64,000 bases of DNA from Thozetella sp. PMI_491 (Eukaryota > Ascomycota > Sordariomycetes > Chaetosphaeriales > Chaetosphaeriaceae): NCBI GenBank assembly GCA_021432635.1, contig MU270028.1:916420-980419 (forward strand). The letters run 5' to 3'. A program made the translations under genes and the position numbers. Each line of letters begins with the position of its first letter. The stretch's first letter is position 1. Below, one piece after another: positions 1-10,439 of this stretch. Below the pieces are notes generated by a model. That model was given only the letters and a program-made list of their open reading frames with translations, was not told the origin of the DNA and made no database searches.

Positions 1-1
1 G

Positions 2-1003
2 GCCGTCTACCCCATAGTTGCCGGGTCAGACACAACCCTCCAGCTTCGGAACCCTCCTGCTGACACGCTTCTCGTGCCAGTTCGGGCCAAGACATCATCC
101 TCTGTACACTGGAATTTGGCGGTTATCTCTCGAGCAGAAAGGCTAGTCTCATTTTACAATCCTCTGTCGCGCGGCCAATCTCTTCCTGAACTAGCGGCAA
201 TCATGCAGCCGATTTTTGCGAGAGTGTTACCGTCAGAGATATTAGACGACTGGGCAATCATCCCCCGAAGTTGTCCGCTGCAAGAAAGCGGATCCGACTC
301 AGGGTTGGCCGTCGTGGTCTTTGGGCTATACTTTCTCGTTGGGCGCGCAGTGCCTTTAGATATCGATCTTTGGATATGGAGGAGGATGCTCGCCTACTAC
401 CTGGCTCGCATATCGTCTGTGGATGGTGAGAAAGCAGCAAAAGAAGTTCAGATAGCATCTGAATTTGCTGTCAACCACATTGCTACCTACCACGAAGACA
501 ATTCACCCCTCCTTCCACCACCTTCGGGAACCCAGTCTATCATCAACTTTGGTATGACTATTACAGAAGCACTTGCACAACACAAGCCTGGTATGAACGA
601 CTTATGGGAAGTCATCAAAGCCTCCCAGATACACCTCGTGGAACGCCGAGCCGCGCTCCGCAATTCAGCTATTGAAGGAAAGGCTGTCTGGGCTGCAGTG
701 TTGTGTCTGACTGATCAAGTCGAATCTTGTGCAATCAAAGAGCGGGATAGGAATTTAAGCGCACTAGAGACTACGCGACAGGCCCTTGAGACGGTAGGAC
801 AGCAGACGAAGACGGGTAAGAACGACGAACAGATTTTCAGGTCACCAGAGGAAGAAGCTCTGGAGAAATCCGTCAGTCTTCTCCAAAGACGTGTGAGGGA
901 AGCGAAACTACGTGTGGACGGTATTTCACAGTTAAGAAATGCTTCCAACGCTGTGTTGGAAGATCTAGATGAGTTGATGTCTTGGTTAGCGAACTGTGCC
1001 TGA
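2..1003 (+). CDS. Ulp1-like (C48 peptidase fold) protein, 3' part, probably inactive
   Basis: The reading frame is open from base 2 to the stop at 1003, so the gene begins left of the window; a GTG at 74 is only an internal valine. About the first 120 visible residues follow the end of the Ulp1/SENP fold: His-Trp (His codon 107-109), a hydrophobic strand, Tyr-Asn-Pro (Asn codon 158-160) and CPLQESGSDSG. In active family members the triad is His, Asp, Cys, with a Gln five residues before the Cys. Here the Asp position is Asn and the Cys position is Ser (codon 299-301), while His and Gln are kept. The rest is a charged, probably coiled-coil tail. SUMO- or ubiquitin-like protein binding without cleavage is possible. 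The fold assignment is fairly secure; loss of activity is inferred from the two substitutions. Confidence 0.6.
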   Translation, partial: AVYPIVAGSDTTLQLRNPPADTLLVPVRAKTSSSVHWNLAVISRAERLVSFYNPLSRGQSLPELAAIMQPIFARVLPSEILDDWAIIPRSCPLQESGSDSGLAVVVFGLYFLVGRAVPLDIDLWIWRRMLAYYLARISSVDGEKAAKEVQIASEFAVNHIATYHEDNSPLLPPPSGTQSIINFGMTITEALAQHKPGMNDLWEVIKASQIHLVERRAALRNSAIEGKAVWAAVLCLTDQVESCAIKERDRNLSALETTRQALETVGQQTKTGKNDEQIFRSPEEEALEKSVSLLQRRVREAKLRVDGISQLRNASNAVLEDLDELMSWLANCA

Positions 1004-1393
1004 CTACCCGAGAAGGGTAATGCTCAGAAAGTGATTTTACAGTGTAGCCAATGCGGCACAATGGCCTAGAAATACTTTGGGCGATTAGCTCGATAAACGC
1101 ATCAAGTTTGTTATATCAAAGCCACGCACCGGCTAGTGTTGCATGAGCCCATACTTAAAGGAGGATAAGATCGGTCAATTGTGTGTGCAGGAAAATATAT
1201 ACATTCGGAGGAATGATAGAAGCGAGCCATCTAGTTGGAAACTCTGCTTTCCCCAGTGTAACTATATACATAAAAAATGGTGCAAACCAGCATTCCTCTG
1301 CGGCCTTCCCATAGAACACCAAAGTACATGCGTCATATTGACGGTTCTACGAGACGAAATGCCGGCCATACGAGTGGATATCTCATCGGGAGC
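1004..1393. other. intergenic, convergent gene ends
   Basis: The gap lies between the stop of the Ulp1-like gene and the stop of the chitinase on the other strand. A plus-strand reading frame runs through it into the chitinase (to 1829) but is antisense to it and matches no family I know. No structured element is visible. Confidence 0.5.
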
Positions 1394-4300
1394 TCATTGT
1401 AACGAAGCCCGCCTAAAACGTAAAGGCTGTGTAGTGTTCGAAGAAAGGGTGCCATTCTGGCGAGCAAGCGGGTTCGGTGTTTCGGAGGCGGTCGTCAGAG
1501 CCGAAACATTGTGGAACGTAACGCCGTCCTTGGTCACAAGCGGGCCGTCCCACGAGAAGCCTGCGGGTGTCTCATCACGCACTGTGCCGTTAGCGAAGAT
1601 GACGCCGGTCCAGGGCTCGAAAGCTAGCTTCGCGGGCTCGGTCTCGGTGCTTGAGATGGAGAAAAGAGCTTTGGCGTTCTTCGTCACAGGAGGATACAGC
1701 GGCGGCCGCTTCGGGTTGATGTTGCAGTTCTCGCTGAGGGTGAACAAATTCAGCCCGATGGAAACTGCGTACATCTCGGCGCTGAGGTGGTCGAAAGCGT
1801 TATCATTCATTGTCACCTCACCAATGTAGTCGACCATTAGCACGTTGGGGAAGGTCTCCGGGCTGATGTTGTTGACGCCAGCCCAGTATAGAGTGGGGTT
1901 TGTTGGGATGACGGCGATGGCTTGGAGGCCGAACCCTTGAATATCAAGGGGGGCGGCACTCGGCAGCCACTGGTTGATGAAGATCTGGTCATCGTTGCTG
2001 CGTCCGCCACCTCCGGGCCTGTTAACCGTCTTCCAATCGGATATTTCCTTGCTCGCCATCGAGTCGGTGAAGCCCTGCTGCGACCAGTCGTCCCAGAAGC
2101 GGATGTGACTGACCGAGTAGATGCCGTCGTTTACAGACTCAATCGACTTTTCTATCTGCCCGTCTAGGATGACGATCACGCAGCCGCCACCGCCGTTCCC
2201 ACCGAGGAAGTTGCCGATAGGCTGCTCGTGAAACTGCTTGCTTGTATCCCAGTTCGTGCAGCGGTTGTGCAGACCTCTGAGGTGAGAGATAAAGTCGCCC
2301 AGGATGCCGCTGTTGATATCGCTTCCCCACCGAATGGGCCCGAGGCTCGGCACTTTTCGGAAACCTACGAGATACTTCATCCTCAGGAATATCAGCTCGC
2401 CGGGGTTCTCGGCCGTGAAATGGTTTATCTCGCTGATGATGTCGTCGAGCGACTCCCCGGTGTTTCCGAGGACTACCTCGGCTAGCTCGTCACTCACATG
2501 GGCAGCCCAGAACTCGTAGCTACCCTCGTTGGGCGTGGTCTGGTGAATGCTGGCAATGCGCAGGTCAAACCAGCGCGCGCCGCACCGAAGCTGATCGTAC
2601 ATGTTCAAGTTCTGCGTCTGCGTGTTGACCGACGAGCCACCAGATAAGATCTTGCCACTGATGTAGCTCATGCCGGAGTCATGGGTGCCCGGAAAGATGA
2701 CGTGGCGAACGTCACGGTCTTTGATGACGTCCTTGATGCGGTGCATCCAGTTGCCCGGCCCGTGGTTCAGCGACGTGACGAACCCATACTCTTCACTTCC
2801 CGTGATGACGAGGGTCACGCCGCCGTGCATCCAAGGGTTGCTGTATTCGCGTGATCCTAACCCCATTCCTCCCAGGTCGAAAACTGTTCGCATGGGATAG
2901 TCATCTGGGATGTGGGTGGTAGCCTTCACGACGAACTCCTTGTGCTCGTTGGTGCCCTCAAGCACGTAATAGAAGTGGCCGTTGGAGTCGACCGGATTGC
3001 CACCGCCATAGTGCACCATGTTCGGGCGACTCTTCCCGGGGGGGATGTCGCCGAAGTCATAGGGGTCAATCTGATAAGGTTTCTCTCGGACCTCTAACTT
3101 GAAGTTGTAGGGCGTCAGGTTGACAATAGTGACCCAGTAGGTGCGGTCAACATCAGGATAGGTCGGGTCCATCCAGATCCAGTTCATAAACTCTCCATCG
3201 GGCATCGTGTTAGAGCTATACTTGCGCTGTTTGATATCGCAAACATCATCCGGGTCCGAGCTCGGCGGGTCAGGGTCGGTGAGAGCGGGCTGGTAAGTCA
3301 TCAGATCCACTGCCCAGTCTGTAGTTCCGCCAAAGTTTAGACCTGATACCCAGCTGGCTCTGCTTTTCTTGGTATCCGCGCTCATGTAGGCCGCCCAGTC
3401 TACGGAACTCGAAGTACCATAGACAAGGATGTCTGACTCGGAATCCTGATCGAAGAAATACTTGACATTGGGATAGCTCGACTTGCCGGCCTTGATCTCT
3501 TCGAGCTCGGCATTGGAGATGTAGCCCGATGTTCCCGTACACTTGCCCTGGTATGCTTCAGAGTGGTTCTTGTCGCCCTGGTATTTGCACATGACGCCGA
3601 GGCAGCCGGGGTCCGACAGACGGAAGCTGCGCGCGTAGCTCGAGACACCAATGACGATCTTGTTAGCGGTAACGCCGGCCTTCGTGATCATGACCATCGC
3701 GTTCTTGGTCTCGGTCTTGTTGATGTGCGAGCGCACGCAGTTACCTGTCTCGCAGCCCTCCACGGACCATTTTGAATCAACGTCCCATTGCCCGTGGAAG
3801 TCATACGTCATGTAGACGAAGTAGTCCACAACAGACTGCATCAAATTGACTGGATACTGCTTCAGATACCAGTAGGAGGCCGGGAGTGCAATGGAAAGAG
3901 TCGCGCCAGAGGGCAGCTGGTTCTTGACGACGGTCAAGAACTTCATGTAGTTCAGCCCTTCTGCTGTGGACCCTGCTGGAATGCCAGGGATGTCCGGGGC
4001 GCCTGGATACTCCCAGTCAAAGTCGAGGCCGTCCAGACCATTGTCCTTCATGAAATTGACCGCGTTGGCCGCAACAGTGTTGCGGTTAGCCGACGTGGTC
4101 GCATCTCTGAACCGCTGGAAGGTGGCTGGGTCGGTGGAAAAGGTCCAGCCGCCAAAAGAAAGGACCTTCTTGACGTTCTTAAGGTTCTTGAAGGCCTCAA
4201 ACTGCTTCTTCGACTCGTCTTCAATCGTCACGCTCCAGTCTGCAGCCAGAGTTGCGAATGCAAAGTGCACAGTGTTGTACTCCCCAGAGTCGATCTGCGA

Positions 4301-5836
4301 GGCGTCCATCGTCAAGCAAGGCCGCGCACCGTTCCAACCCTCGAAATAGGCAACTTTGCGGAACGTGCTCGGAGGAGACCCATTGTTGACGATGTCCATG
4401 CCGCAGTTCGAGATGCACCCGTTCGTGCCCGGCTTGGCGGTTCCGGGAGCCCCTGTGTCGGCCGGCGTTGGGGTGCAGAACTCGGCTGTCGTGCCACAGA
4501 AGCCCCAGACATCGCAGCATGAGTTGAGTGGGCAGGGGTTGAGATCCGCCCAGTTGGTGCCGTCGGTGGGCTTCTCAGTCCCGGGGACGGTTGGGCCGCA
4601 GGTGACGCCCTCTACTGAGTCCGGGAATGGGGGCGAGCCTTTGCTGAGGCAGATCTTTTGGCCCTTCTGCAAAGCGCCGCATCCGCCCCAACCCCACGTC
4701 TGCTTGTTGTAGTTCTCGATGGCAGTCTGGTCGATCCCAAACGCGTCTCCGATCGCCCAGCATCCGTCGCCCTCCTGCACCGTATATTCATAGCAAGACC
4801 CGTCCGATCCCGGCTGAGGGGTGTGGTCTGGCAAGGTCCCTGCGCTACAGCACACGTACTGCTTTGGCATCAAGGTCGAGCACAGGTCTGTCTTGGGATT
4901 ATACTTCGTAAAGTCATCGCCTGAGATGCCGCACTTGCTAGCCAATGAGGCGCAGCCGTCGCCCGATATTACCTGAATGTCCCTGCAGTCTGCCCTACGG
5001 TCGAGGTGGGGACGACGAGCTGCCAGGGTCGTGCTGTTTCCGCCGGCTGTAGAGGTGAGCAAGCCGATTTGCACGCCGATCTTGCTGGATGACGAATCCT
5101 TGTTGTCGCTGAGACACTGGTTGTTGGCCCATGTCTTCACGGTGTCCTGGATCTTGCTCAAGTCCGCGATGTCTCCGGCAACGAGTCCAATAGTCGTCGC
5201 AGTGGTCGAGTTTGCCTTGCAGACCTGAAGCACGAACTTGCCGCTTTGTGCCTCCTCGCCGAACTGATTAATGGTGGCAGCGAGCGTAGGGGTGAAAACA
5301 TCTGCACCCGCATAGAGGCCGAGGACAGCACTTCCTGATTTGGCGAATATGATAGTGGTACCGCAGGCTGCCCCATCTTCCACGTATTTTGCGAGCTCGC
5401 CGACGACTGAGGAAAGATCTGCCTGGTTGAGAGGCACAGTGTTGTCTTCTAACACGAGCTGAGCAGTGGCATTGACCCGGTTCGTCTTGGCGCCGCAGTT
5501 GTTGGCAATGGACGGTCCCCCTTGGACGTCTTTATTGACGGCTATTGCGGACCCGAAGCTTTGGCTAGCGGCACGCGAGCAAGTTTGTATGGTGATCTGG
5601 GTTGTCGGCTCCGTGAGGAGGTTTTGGACGTTGAAGCTCAGCAAAACCGGCTCATCACAACCCTTAAGATCTTCAATTTTGTGTACCTGCGGCCAGGTTG
5701 AGGGGTCGGCACCAAGCTCACTGCAAGCCTTAGGGCAACGATCGACATAGTCCCCATTTAGGCCTTCTTCAACGGCATTGACCAGCCACGGGCCAACAGA
5801 GGTGGCCAAGATGGCTACTGCCCGGTGCCACTTCAT
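1394..5836 (-). CDS. killer-toxin-like LysM/CBM18/GH18 chitinase fused to a PLC-like phosphodiesterase
   Basis: One intronless frame encodes 1480 residues. Order: signal peptide (about 1-21), cysteine-containing N-terminal domain with N-glycosylation sites (to about 280), dibasic Arg-Arg pairs at 274-275 and 280-281, LysM1 (about 284-330), LysM2 (about 348-397), CBM18 (about 413-454) and a GH18 domain (about 492-850). The catalytic motif DGLDFDWE is intact, with Glu609 as proton donor. From about 895 a second enzyme module begins: a beta-rich region (TYWVTIVNLTPY), then FPGTHDSG (His1052), a Phe-Asp-Leu-Arg motif (Asp1091, Arg1093) and His1113, as in fungal PLC-like phosphodiesterases. The first part hydrolyses chitin outside the cell. 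The PLC-like part may cleave a phosphodiester, perhaps in lipid or a GPI anchor, but its substrate is unknown. Subgroup C chitinases resemble the alpha/beta chain of the yeast killer toxin zymocin; the PLC tail is unusual. Confidence 0.9.
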   Translation of the reverse strand: MKWHRAVAILATSVGPWLVNAVEEGLNGDYVDRCPKACSELGADPSTWPQVHKIEDLKGCDEPVLLSFNVQNLLTEPTTQITIQTCSRAASQSFGSAIAVNKDVQGGPSIANNCGAKTNRVNATAQLVLEDNTVPLNQADLSSVVGELAKYVEDGAACGTTIIFAKSGSAVLGLYAGADVFTPTLAATINQFGEEAQSGKFVLQVCKANSTTATTIGLVAGDIADLSKIQDTVKTWANNQCLSDNKDSSSSKIGVQIGLLTSTAGGNSTTLAARRPHLDRRADCRDIQVISGDGCASLASKCGISGDDFTKYNPKTDLCSTLMPKQYVCCSAGTLPDHTPQPGSDGSCYEYTVQEGDGCWAIGDAFGIDQTAIENYNKQTWGWGGCGALQKGQKICLSKGSPPFPDSVEGVTCGPTVPGTEKPTDGTNWADLNPCPLNSCCDVWGFCGTTAEFCTPTPADTGAPGTAKPGTNGCISNCGMDIVNNGSPPSTFRKVAYFEGWNGARPCLTMDASQIDSGEYNTVHFAFATLAADWSVTIEDESKKQFEAFKNLKNVKKVLSFGGWTFSTDPATFQRFRDATTSANRNTVAANAVNFMKDNGLDGLDFDWEYPGAPDIPGIPAGSTAEGLNYMKFLTVVKNQLPSGATLSIALPASYWYLKQYPVNLMQSVVDYFVYMTYDFHGQWDVDSKWSVEGCETGNCVRSHINKTETKNAMVMITKAGVTANKIVIGVSSYARSFRLSDPGCLGVMCKYQGDKNHSEAYQGKCTGTSGYISNAELEEIKAGKSSYPNVKYFFDQDSESDILVYGTSSSVDWAAYMSADTKKSRASWVSGLNFGGTTDWAVDLMTYQPALTDPDPPSSDPDDVCDIKQRKYSSNTMPDGEFMNWIWMDPTYPDVDRTYWVTIVNLTPYNFKLEVREKPYQIDPYDFGDIPPGKSRPNMVHYGGGNPVDSNGHFYYVLEGTNEHKEFVVKATTHIPDDYPMRTVFDLGGMGLGSREYSNPWMHGGVTLVITGSEEYGFVTSLNHGPGNWMHRIKDVIKDRDVRHVIFPGTHDSGMSYISGKILSGGSSVNTQTQNLNMYDQLRCGARWFDLRIASIHQTTPNEGSYEFWAAHVSDELAEVVLGNTGESLDDIISEINHFTAENPGELIFLRMKYLVGFRKVPSLGPIRWGSDINSGILGDFISHLRGLHNRCTNWDTSKQFHEQPIGNFLGGNGGGGCVIVILDGQIEKSIESVNDGIYSVSHIRFWDDWSQQGFTDSMASKEISDWKTVNRPGGGGRSNDDQIFINQWLPSAAPLDIQGFGLQAIAVIPTNPTLYWAGVNNISPETFPNVLMVDYIGEVTMNDNAFDHLSAEMYAVSIGLNLFTLSENCNINPKRPPLYPPVTKNAKALFSISSTETEPAKLAFEPWTGVIFANGTVRDETPAGFSWDGPLVTKDGVTFHNVSALTTASETPNPLARQNGTLSSNTTQPLRFRRASLQ

Positions 5837-7782
5837 GTCCTATAAATGAACGAAAGCAGAGGTCGAAACCTCCTAGAGAAACGACTGTTTGAAGCTGACG
5901 GCAACATCAAGTTCAGTCATGCTAGCGTCCGTTAAAGATATATACTCGAGAGACTATAGTGATGAGGCCAGCCAAGAACATTGTTTCCCACATATCGTGC
6001 ACACCGTGCCGTTCAACCACAGCTAGACCCTTGCCCGAGGAAGAAACGCTTAGCACCGAAATGTAGGATTCTATATAGCCCTTGATCGCCTTGCCAAGCA
6101 AATAGGCGTCAGGCCACTGCACACGGAATCCCAGAACCTGCCAGTTTAAGACCCTTACCGATAACCTAGAACACTGAATAGGTTCTTTGTGCAGCCCCCA
6201 AATTGGGACATGACTCGGGTGCTACGCTGCTGGTAGCATCGGGCAAGGCGAAAAGGCAGGGGCGCGAACCCTGCCACCATCGATCCTCGCATATGGTAGG
6301 TGACGAGCAGCGATTTCAGGCGCGTGCCATTCCATCCCACCGGTCCCAGCACTGGAGATCTTGCCGTTCATGCATAATATGACGATCTATCTGGTGAGAT
6401 TCGGCAGGATACCTATGCGGCGCGCTCCGATGATAGGAAGGGGCGGGATACGGCGCGGCTGCGCTGCAGGGTCGTCGCAAATAACAGGGTGCGGGCCGAG
6501 GGGCAGAATCAGTATCCTTCTGGAGCACCGGCCAATATCGCGATGATGTCTCGTTCAGCGGCAAGCGCCTAGACCGCATTTTGTTCGCATCGCCTTCGAT
6601 AATGCTGGCGGGTTTCAGCTCGCTTGCTGGCTCGCCTACCTAGTCGCTTCGGGTATGTACATCGCAAGTGGAACGTTACGACCTTACGATCGCGCTTAAC
6701 AGAGACAAAAGGACTGTGGGAAAATTTACCTAGCTAGCCCGGTGCCTTAGTGCGCTCCATTAGTCGATTCTACCTAGTGCAACTCGGGTCTGCCAATGGG
6801 ACGAATAAGCACATATTTCGAAGGAATATAGGTGCTACCTCACTAGGAGTAGAACTTATGTAAGAGGTCCATACTAGGCCTTATCAGGACCGCGCTTCAA
6901 TGCCCTGTACTTTCGGCTGCGCCAAGACGATAATAATAAAAAAGGACAGAAGGAAAAACAGGGGAGCCTGCAACCCCAAAGGCGGTCCATGACATGTAGC
7001 TCACAAAAAGTACGCTCATGGGAATCCATGGAGGACTATCCAATGGTTATGTTGCGACAAGACTAATATATTTAGCAAAAAACACCTCTAGTGAGTGCCA
7101 CCCTCCGCAACTCTACCGATCCTTTCCTGCCGGGTTTGGTAGCTGGAGAACTATTGCCATAGGCCTTGACCCAGTTTGTGTCATATCCGTATTACACGGA
7201 GCGGCCTCGAACTCCTAGCTGCCTAGGTCAGTCAACTAGGTCTCGAAGCACGCGAGTCAAGAGTACTACTAGGTAGTCGAGGTTCAGATTACGAGGCTGA
7301 GGGACGCCCCCTTCGGCATATTTGTGGAGGCGGCGCAGGCAGATTCGATTCCATGCAAGGTACACTCAGTAGAGTACCGCATTTTGTTCTGCGCCTTACC
7401 GAGCCTCAGGGGCCCGGTACTACCTAGGGCGGCCTGGGCTTCTAGTCTCCGCACATCGCAATGGGCTATTGCTAGTTGGTACTTTTGGGGTTGCAACTGC
7501 CAAGACCTATGGAGGGGCAAAGTCGCTGGCTAATGATCCGGTTTGAGAAATAGAAGGTCCTTTTGTTTTTCCGGGCCCCCCAAGCATTTCCTTCGCGTAT
7601 TCCCGCCCTGCATCACTGCCTTGGGGCTGCGGCGGCAAGCTCGAAACAGCCCAAACCTGCATTACCGTCGGCCAACTCCGACCCTCGCGAAAAGCCTGCC
7701 TCAAAGTGGTCGCCTCGAAGCCATCGTGGGCACTCACCTATACTACCTCTCTAGCCTTGCCGAAGGCTCAAGTGCCACCCGA
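5837..7782. other. intergenic region, about 1.9 kb
   Basis: No convincing gene. Short reading frames on both strands lack recognisable motifs, signal peptides or splice-supported extensions. A TATA-like box for the chitinase lies at 5938-5944. Confidence 0.5.
5938..5944 (-). promoter_or_regulatory. TATA-like box of the chitinase-PLC gene
   Basis: TATATAT read on the minus strand, about 100 bp upstream of the ATG at 5836. Spacing fits other boxes in the window; functional use is inferred. Confidence 0.35.
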
Positions 7783-8641
7783 ATGTCGGGCTCAAGCATG
7801 ATAGCGACGGCGACGTCGCTGTTGGCGCTCACGACGCCTTTCGCCCAACCGCCTAGCTGTACATCTATTTGGGACCTGACGACTGTCACAACCAGGACAG
7901 ATGGCGCACCCACCACTATGACCATTCTCGCCTCCAATGCAGCGGACGCGCGTTTCGCATCGTGCCAGCCCTCCGGCTGGGCGACTGACCTTCCGGCGCG
8001 ACACTTCACCTTCAGTCCAGCTGTGTGTCCCAGTAGCTGGACATATTGGGCCATGAGAGAGACAGAGACGATTGACTCCCAGGCGCATACCGGTAGTACC
8101 TTCTCTACTGCCTACTGCTGTGCAAGGTATGTAGATGTAGACCCCCCTCAATATTTTTTCCCAATCCCAAAGCTGACCGACGTCTCTGCTCGCCGAAAGC
8201 GGCTATACGCTGAAAACTAGCAACATCGTCATCCCTACGATGGCGGCGCCATGTGTCCGCAGCTTCAGCGCAGGGGATCACACGACAATCACGGCAACAG
8301 AAGGGGGTGGCGCGAGTCAGACTACGGCAATAACCGACGGCTGGATGATCCATGACGCTTGGCAGGTGAGCTGGGCAGCCTCCGACACCAGCACGCTCTC
8401 ACCGTCGCTCCCTACTCTTACCTCTAGCAAATTTCTCATGACCTGGGTGCCTGGCCAGACGGTAGCCCCGGGAGAGGGCGATTTGCAACCCAAAGACCCG
8501 CCTGAGGATTCTACCATCACGGGCGCCAAGTGGTTTGGCATGGTCGGGGTGCCCATCCTCGCTGCACTGGGGATTGGTGGTGCTGTCTGGTATTGCATTG
8601 TGCGACGGAGGAAGGCAGCTCAGCAGCCGAGCACCGGCTAG
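7783..8641 (+). CDS. fungal single-pass membrane protein, unknown function
   Basis: Two exons, 7783-8126 and 8200-8641, are joined over a 73-bp intron with donor GTATGT and acceptor AAAG; the frame is kept. The product has a serine/threonine- and cysteine-containing ectodomain (FASCQPSGW, SPAVCPSSW, AYCCASGYTL), a membrane-proximal stretch typical of this family (WAASDTSTLSPSLPTLT) and one C-terminal transmembrane helix (VGVPILAALGIGGAVWY), then a short basic tail. It belongs to a widespread fungal family of small membrane proteins whose role is unknown; a surface or sensing role is often supposed. No clear N-terminal signal peptide is visible from the chosen ATG, so an upstream exon cannot be excluded. 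The C-terminal helix could act as a signal anchor. Confidence 0.75.
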
Positions 8642-8761
8642 CGAGCAACACAGATGCCCCAATCGACAATTCGATCTATGTGAGGGGGCCTGCTATCCCA
8701 GCTATCAATACAAATCGAGAATACTCCTGCCATGTGTGGCGGGGCGTGTGCCATGACGCCA

Positions 8762-10439
8762 TCATACAGGGTAGGCACTGTAGCATTCTGTGAACATGTC
8801 CGCCCCTCTGACCAAACCCACCGCGCACTTGATCCCCACGGAGGACTTCAGCCAGTCCAGCATCTCAAAGCACTGAAGCTTCTGCTTCGGAGTCGCGTAG
8901 GGACACGAAGCAATGAGGGAGATCGGGTACATGATGATGAGGCCGGCGGCACCTTCTCGGCGCACCGCGGTCGGGTTCTTGGAGCTGGTCACGTTGCCGA
9001 TGGCATATTGGACAGCCGCTAGGGAATCCACGATAGCCTGGCGAATGCCGACTTCCATGTTCGCCTCAAAATCCGGGGGCACAGGGGCATCAGCCCATAG
9101 CTGCTTGAGCCTATGGCAGTATGTCAAAAGACTCCCAGCAAGGACGATGCGTGACCCGCGAAAGAGCAGTATGCCGCCCGCCTCCCCGGGTCCCGTATGC
9201 AGGGCATCCTTGAACTTGTGATCCCAACTATCAAAATCTTCTAAAGTTTGGACGGAAGAATTCAAGAGGCTCGTAGCATATGAAGCATCCGTGTCCACTA
9301 GGCGAGTGACCGTATCGTCGGTCGAGTCAGAGGTATTCTGGAGACTAAGTACGTGCCTAGCAAAGGCTTGCCTTAGCCGTAGCGTCTCGCGCACGAGGGT
9401 CGCGGGGTGCCAAAAGGGGCTGATGCATTCCAGCAGGTCGACAAAACCACCTGGATCAGTATAACGGAAGTTGTTGGTAATAAAGGATTCAATTTGCTGA
9501 GAAATTAGTGGCTGTTTAGCAGGAAAATTGTACCTGGGCAAGGGAGGATGATCTGGGGTGGAGAAATAAAGTACCTACCAGTCTCATCATTGCGAGAATA
9601 TACAACTCTATTCCTATCCCAGAGGATAGTTGCTCCTTGCCTCTCTTCTCCAGCAGAAAACAGAGACCTGGAGAATGAATATTCGGTTGGTCGTGGCTCT
9701 CGACACTGAGATCCTACCATCAGGTTAACAGACTAGCCGAAGCCGATAGGAAAACTTTTGGCAAACTAACTGCAACGATGCACAGTAATAGTACAGTTCC
9801 TATCGTCCGGTCGTCTATGACACCATTTCCCGTCTCCAGTGTCTTATATAGCAGCCGGATTGCAGTATTCTGATTCTTATACGACTCGGAAAGCAGCTCT
9901 GGGGCGCCGAAGCGATTGAAGGCGGCCATTTGCGCGGCGCTCAGGGTGGCTAGCTCCAGAGACCCGCGGTCCTGCAAGGAATAGAGGTCGTATAGGAAGC
10001 TCAAATGCCCCGGGAAGGTGTTGGTTGCACGTGGGTAGACAAACCGGGAAATAAAATAGCACAGCGACGTTTGCTCGCGACACGGCGTTAGAGAAGGTCT
10101 AGGAGACACTACCCGGGCTAAGGCATTCGGCATCGACGTGCGTGATAACCTAGTAGGGAGAGTCGTGCGAGTTGGTCTTGCTCTAGATACTACTCTCTCT
10201 ATTCTCTCGTTCTGGGGGCGGAATAGGAAGGGGTCCGTATAGCCCGGACATGCGCGACCATAGGTAGAGCACCGCTTACAGGCAGGCTTTGTCTCGTCGC
10301 ACTAGGGCAACATGCATGCGTCTTAGTGGCCTCGACATGGGTATGTATGCGGAGGCATGATGGGAGAGCATAATCATACCTTTATTTTGCGACGCCTGCA
10401 GCGCATGCAGCCCGTACTGTGCTTCCCAGGGAACACCAT
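8762..10439 (-). CDS. Zn2Cys6 transcription factor
   Basis: Four exons: 10380-10439, 9771-10301, 9579-9713 and 8762-9511, giving 491 residues. The zinc cluster is split by the first intron. Cysteines are at 11, 14, 21, 28, 31 and 38 (C-x2-C-x6-C-x6-C-x2-C-x6-C), with the basic stretch RCRRRKIK and the common end ACPGY. A fungal transcription-factor middle homology region follows, including the recurrent segment LCFLLEKRGKEQLSSGIGIE in exon 3. The third intron (9512-9578) was placed by frame: its acceptor is CAG at 9512-9514, while two closer AG sites break the frame. Such proteins bind CGG-type sites in the nucleus, often controlling neighbouring metabolic genes; the target here is unknown. 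It transcribes away from the hydrolase pseudogene. Confidence 0.85.

Noticed and set aside
74-1003. A protein starting at base 74
   Set aside because: The first codon is GTG and the frame is open to the left edge, so the start lies outside the window.
1143-1829. A 228-residue plus-strand frame
   Set aside because: It runs antisense into the end of the chitinase-PLC gene and has no motif.
3788-4522. A 244-residue plus-strand frame
   Set aside because: It is antisense to the GH18 and CBM18 parts of the chitinase, whose motifs fix the coding strand.
6240-6290. A B-box-like stretch (GGTTCGCGCC on the minus strand)
   Set aside because: No A box or cloverleaf fits upstream.
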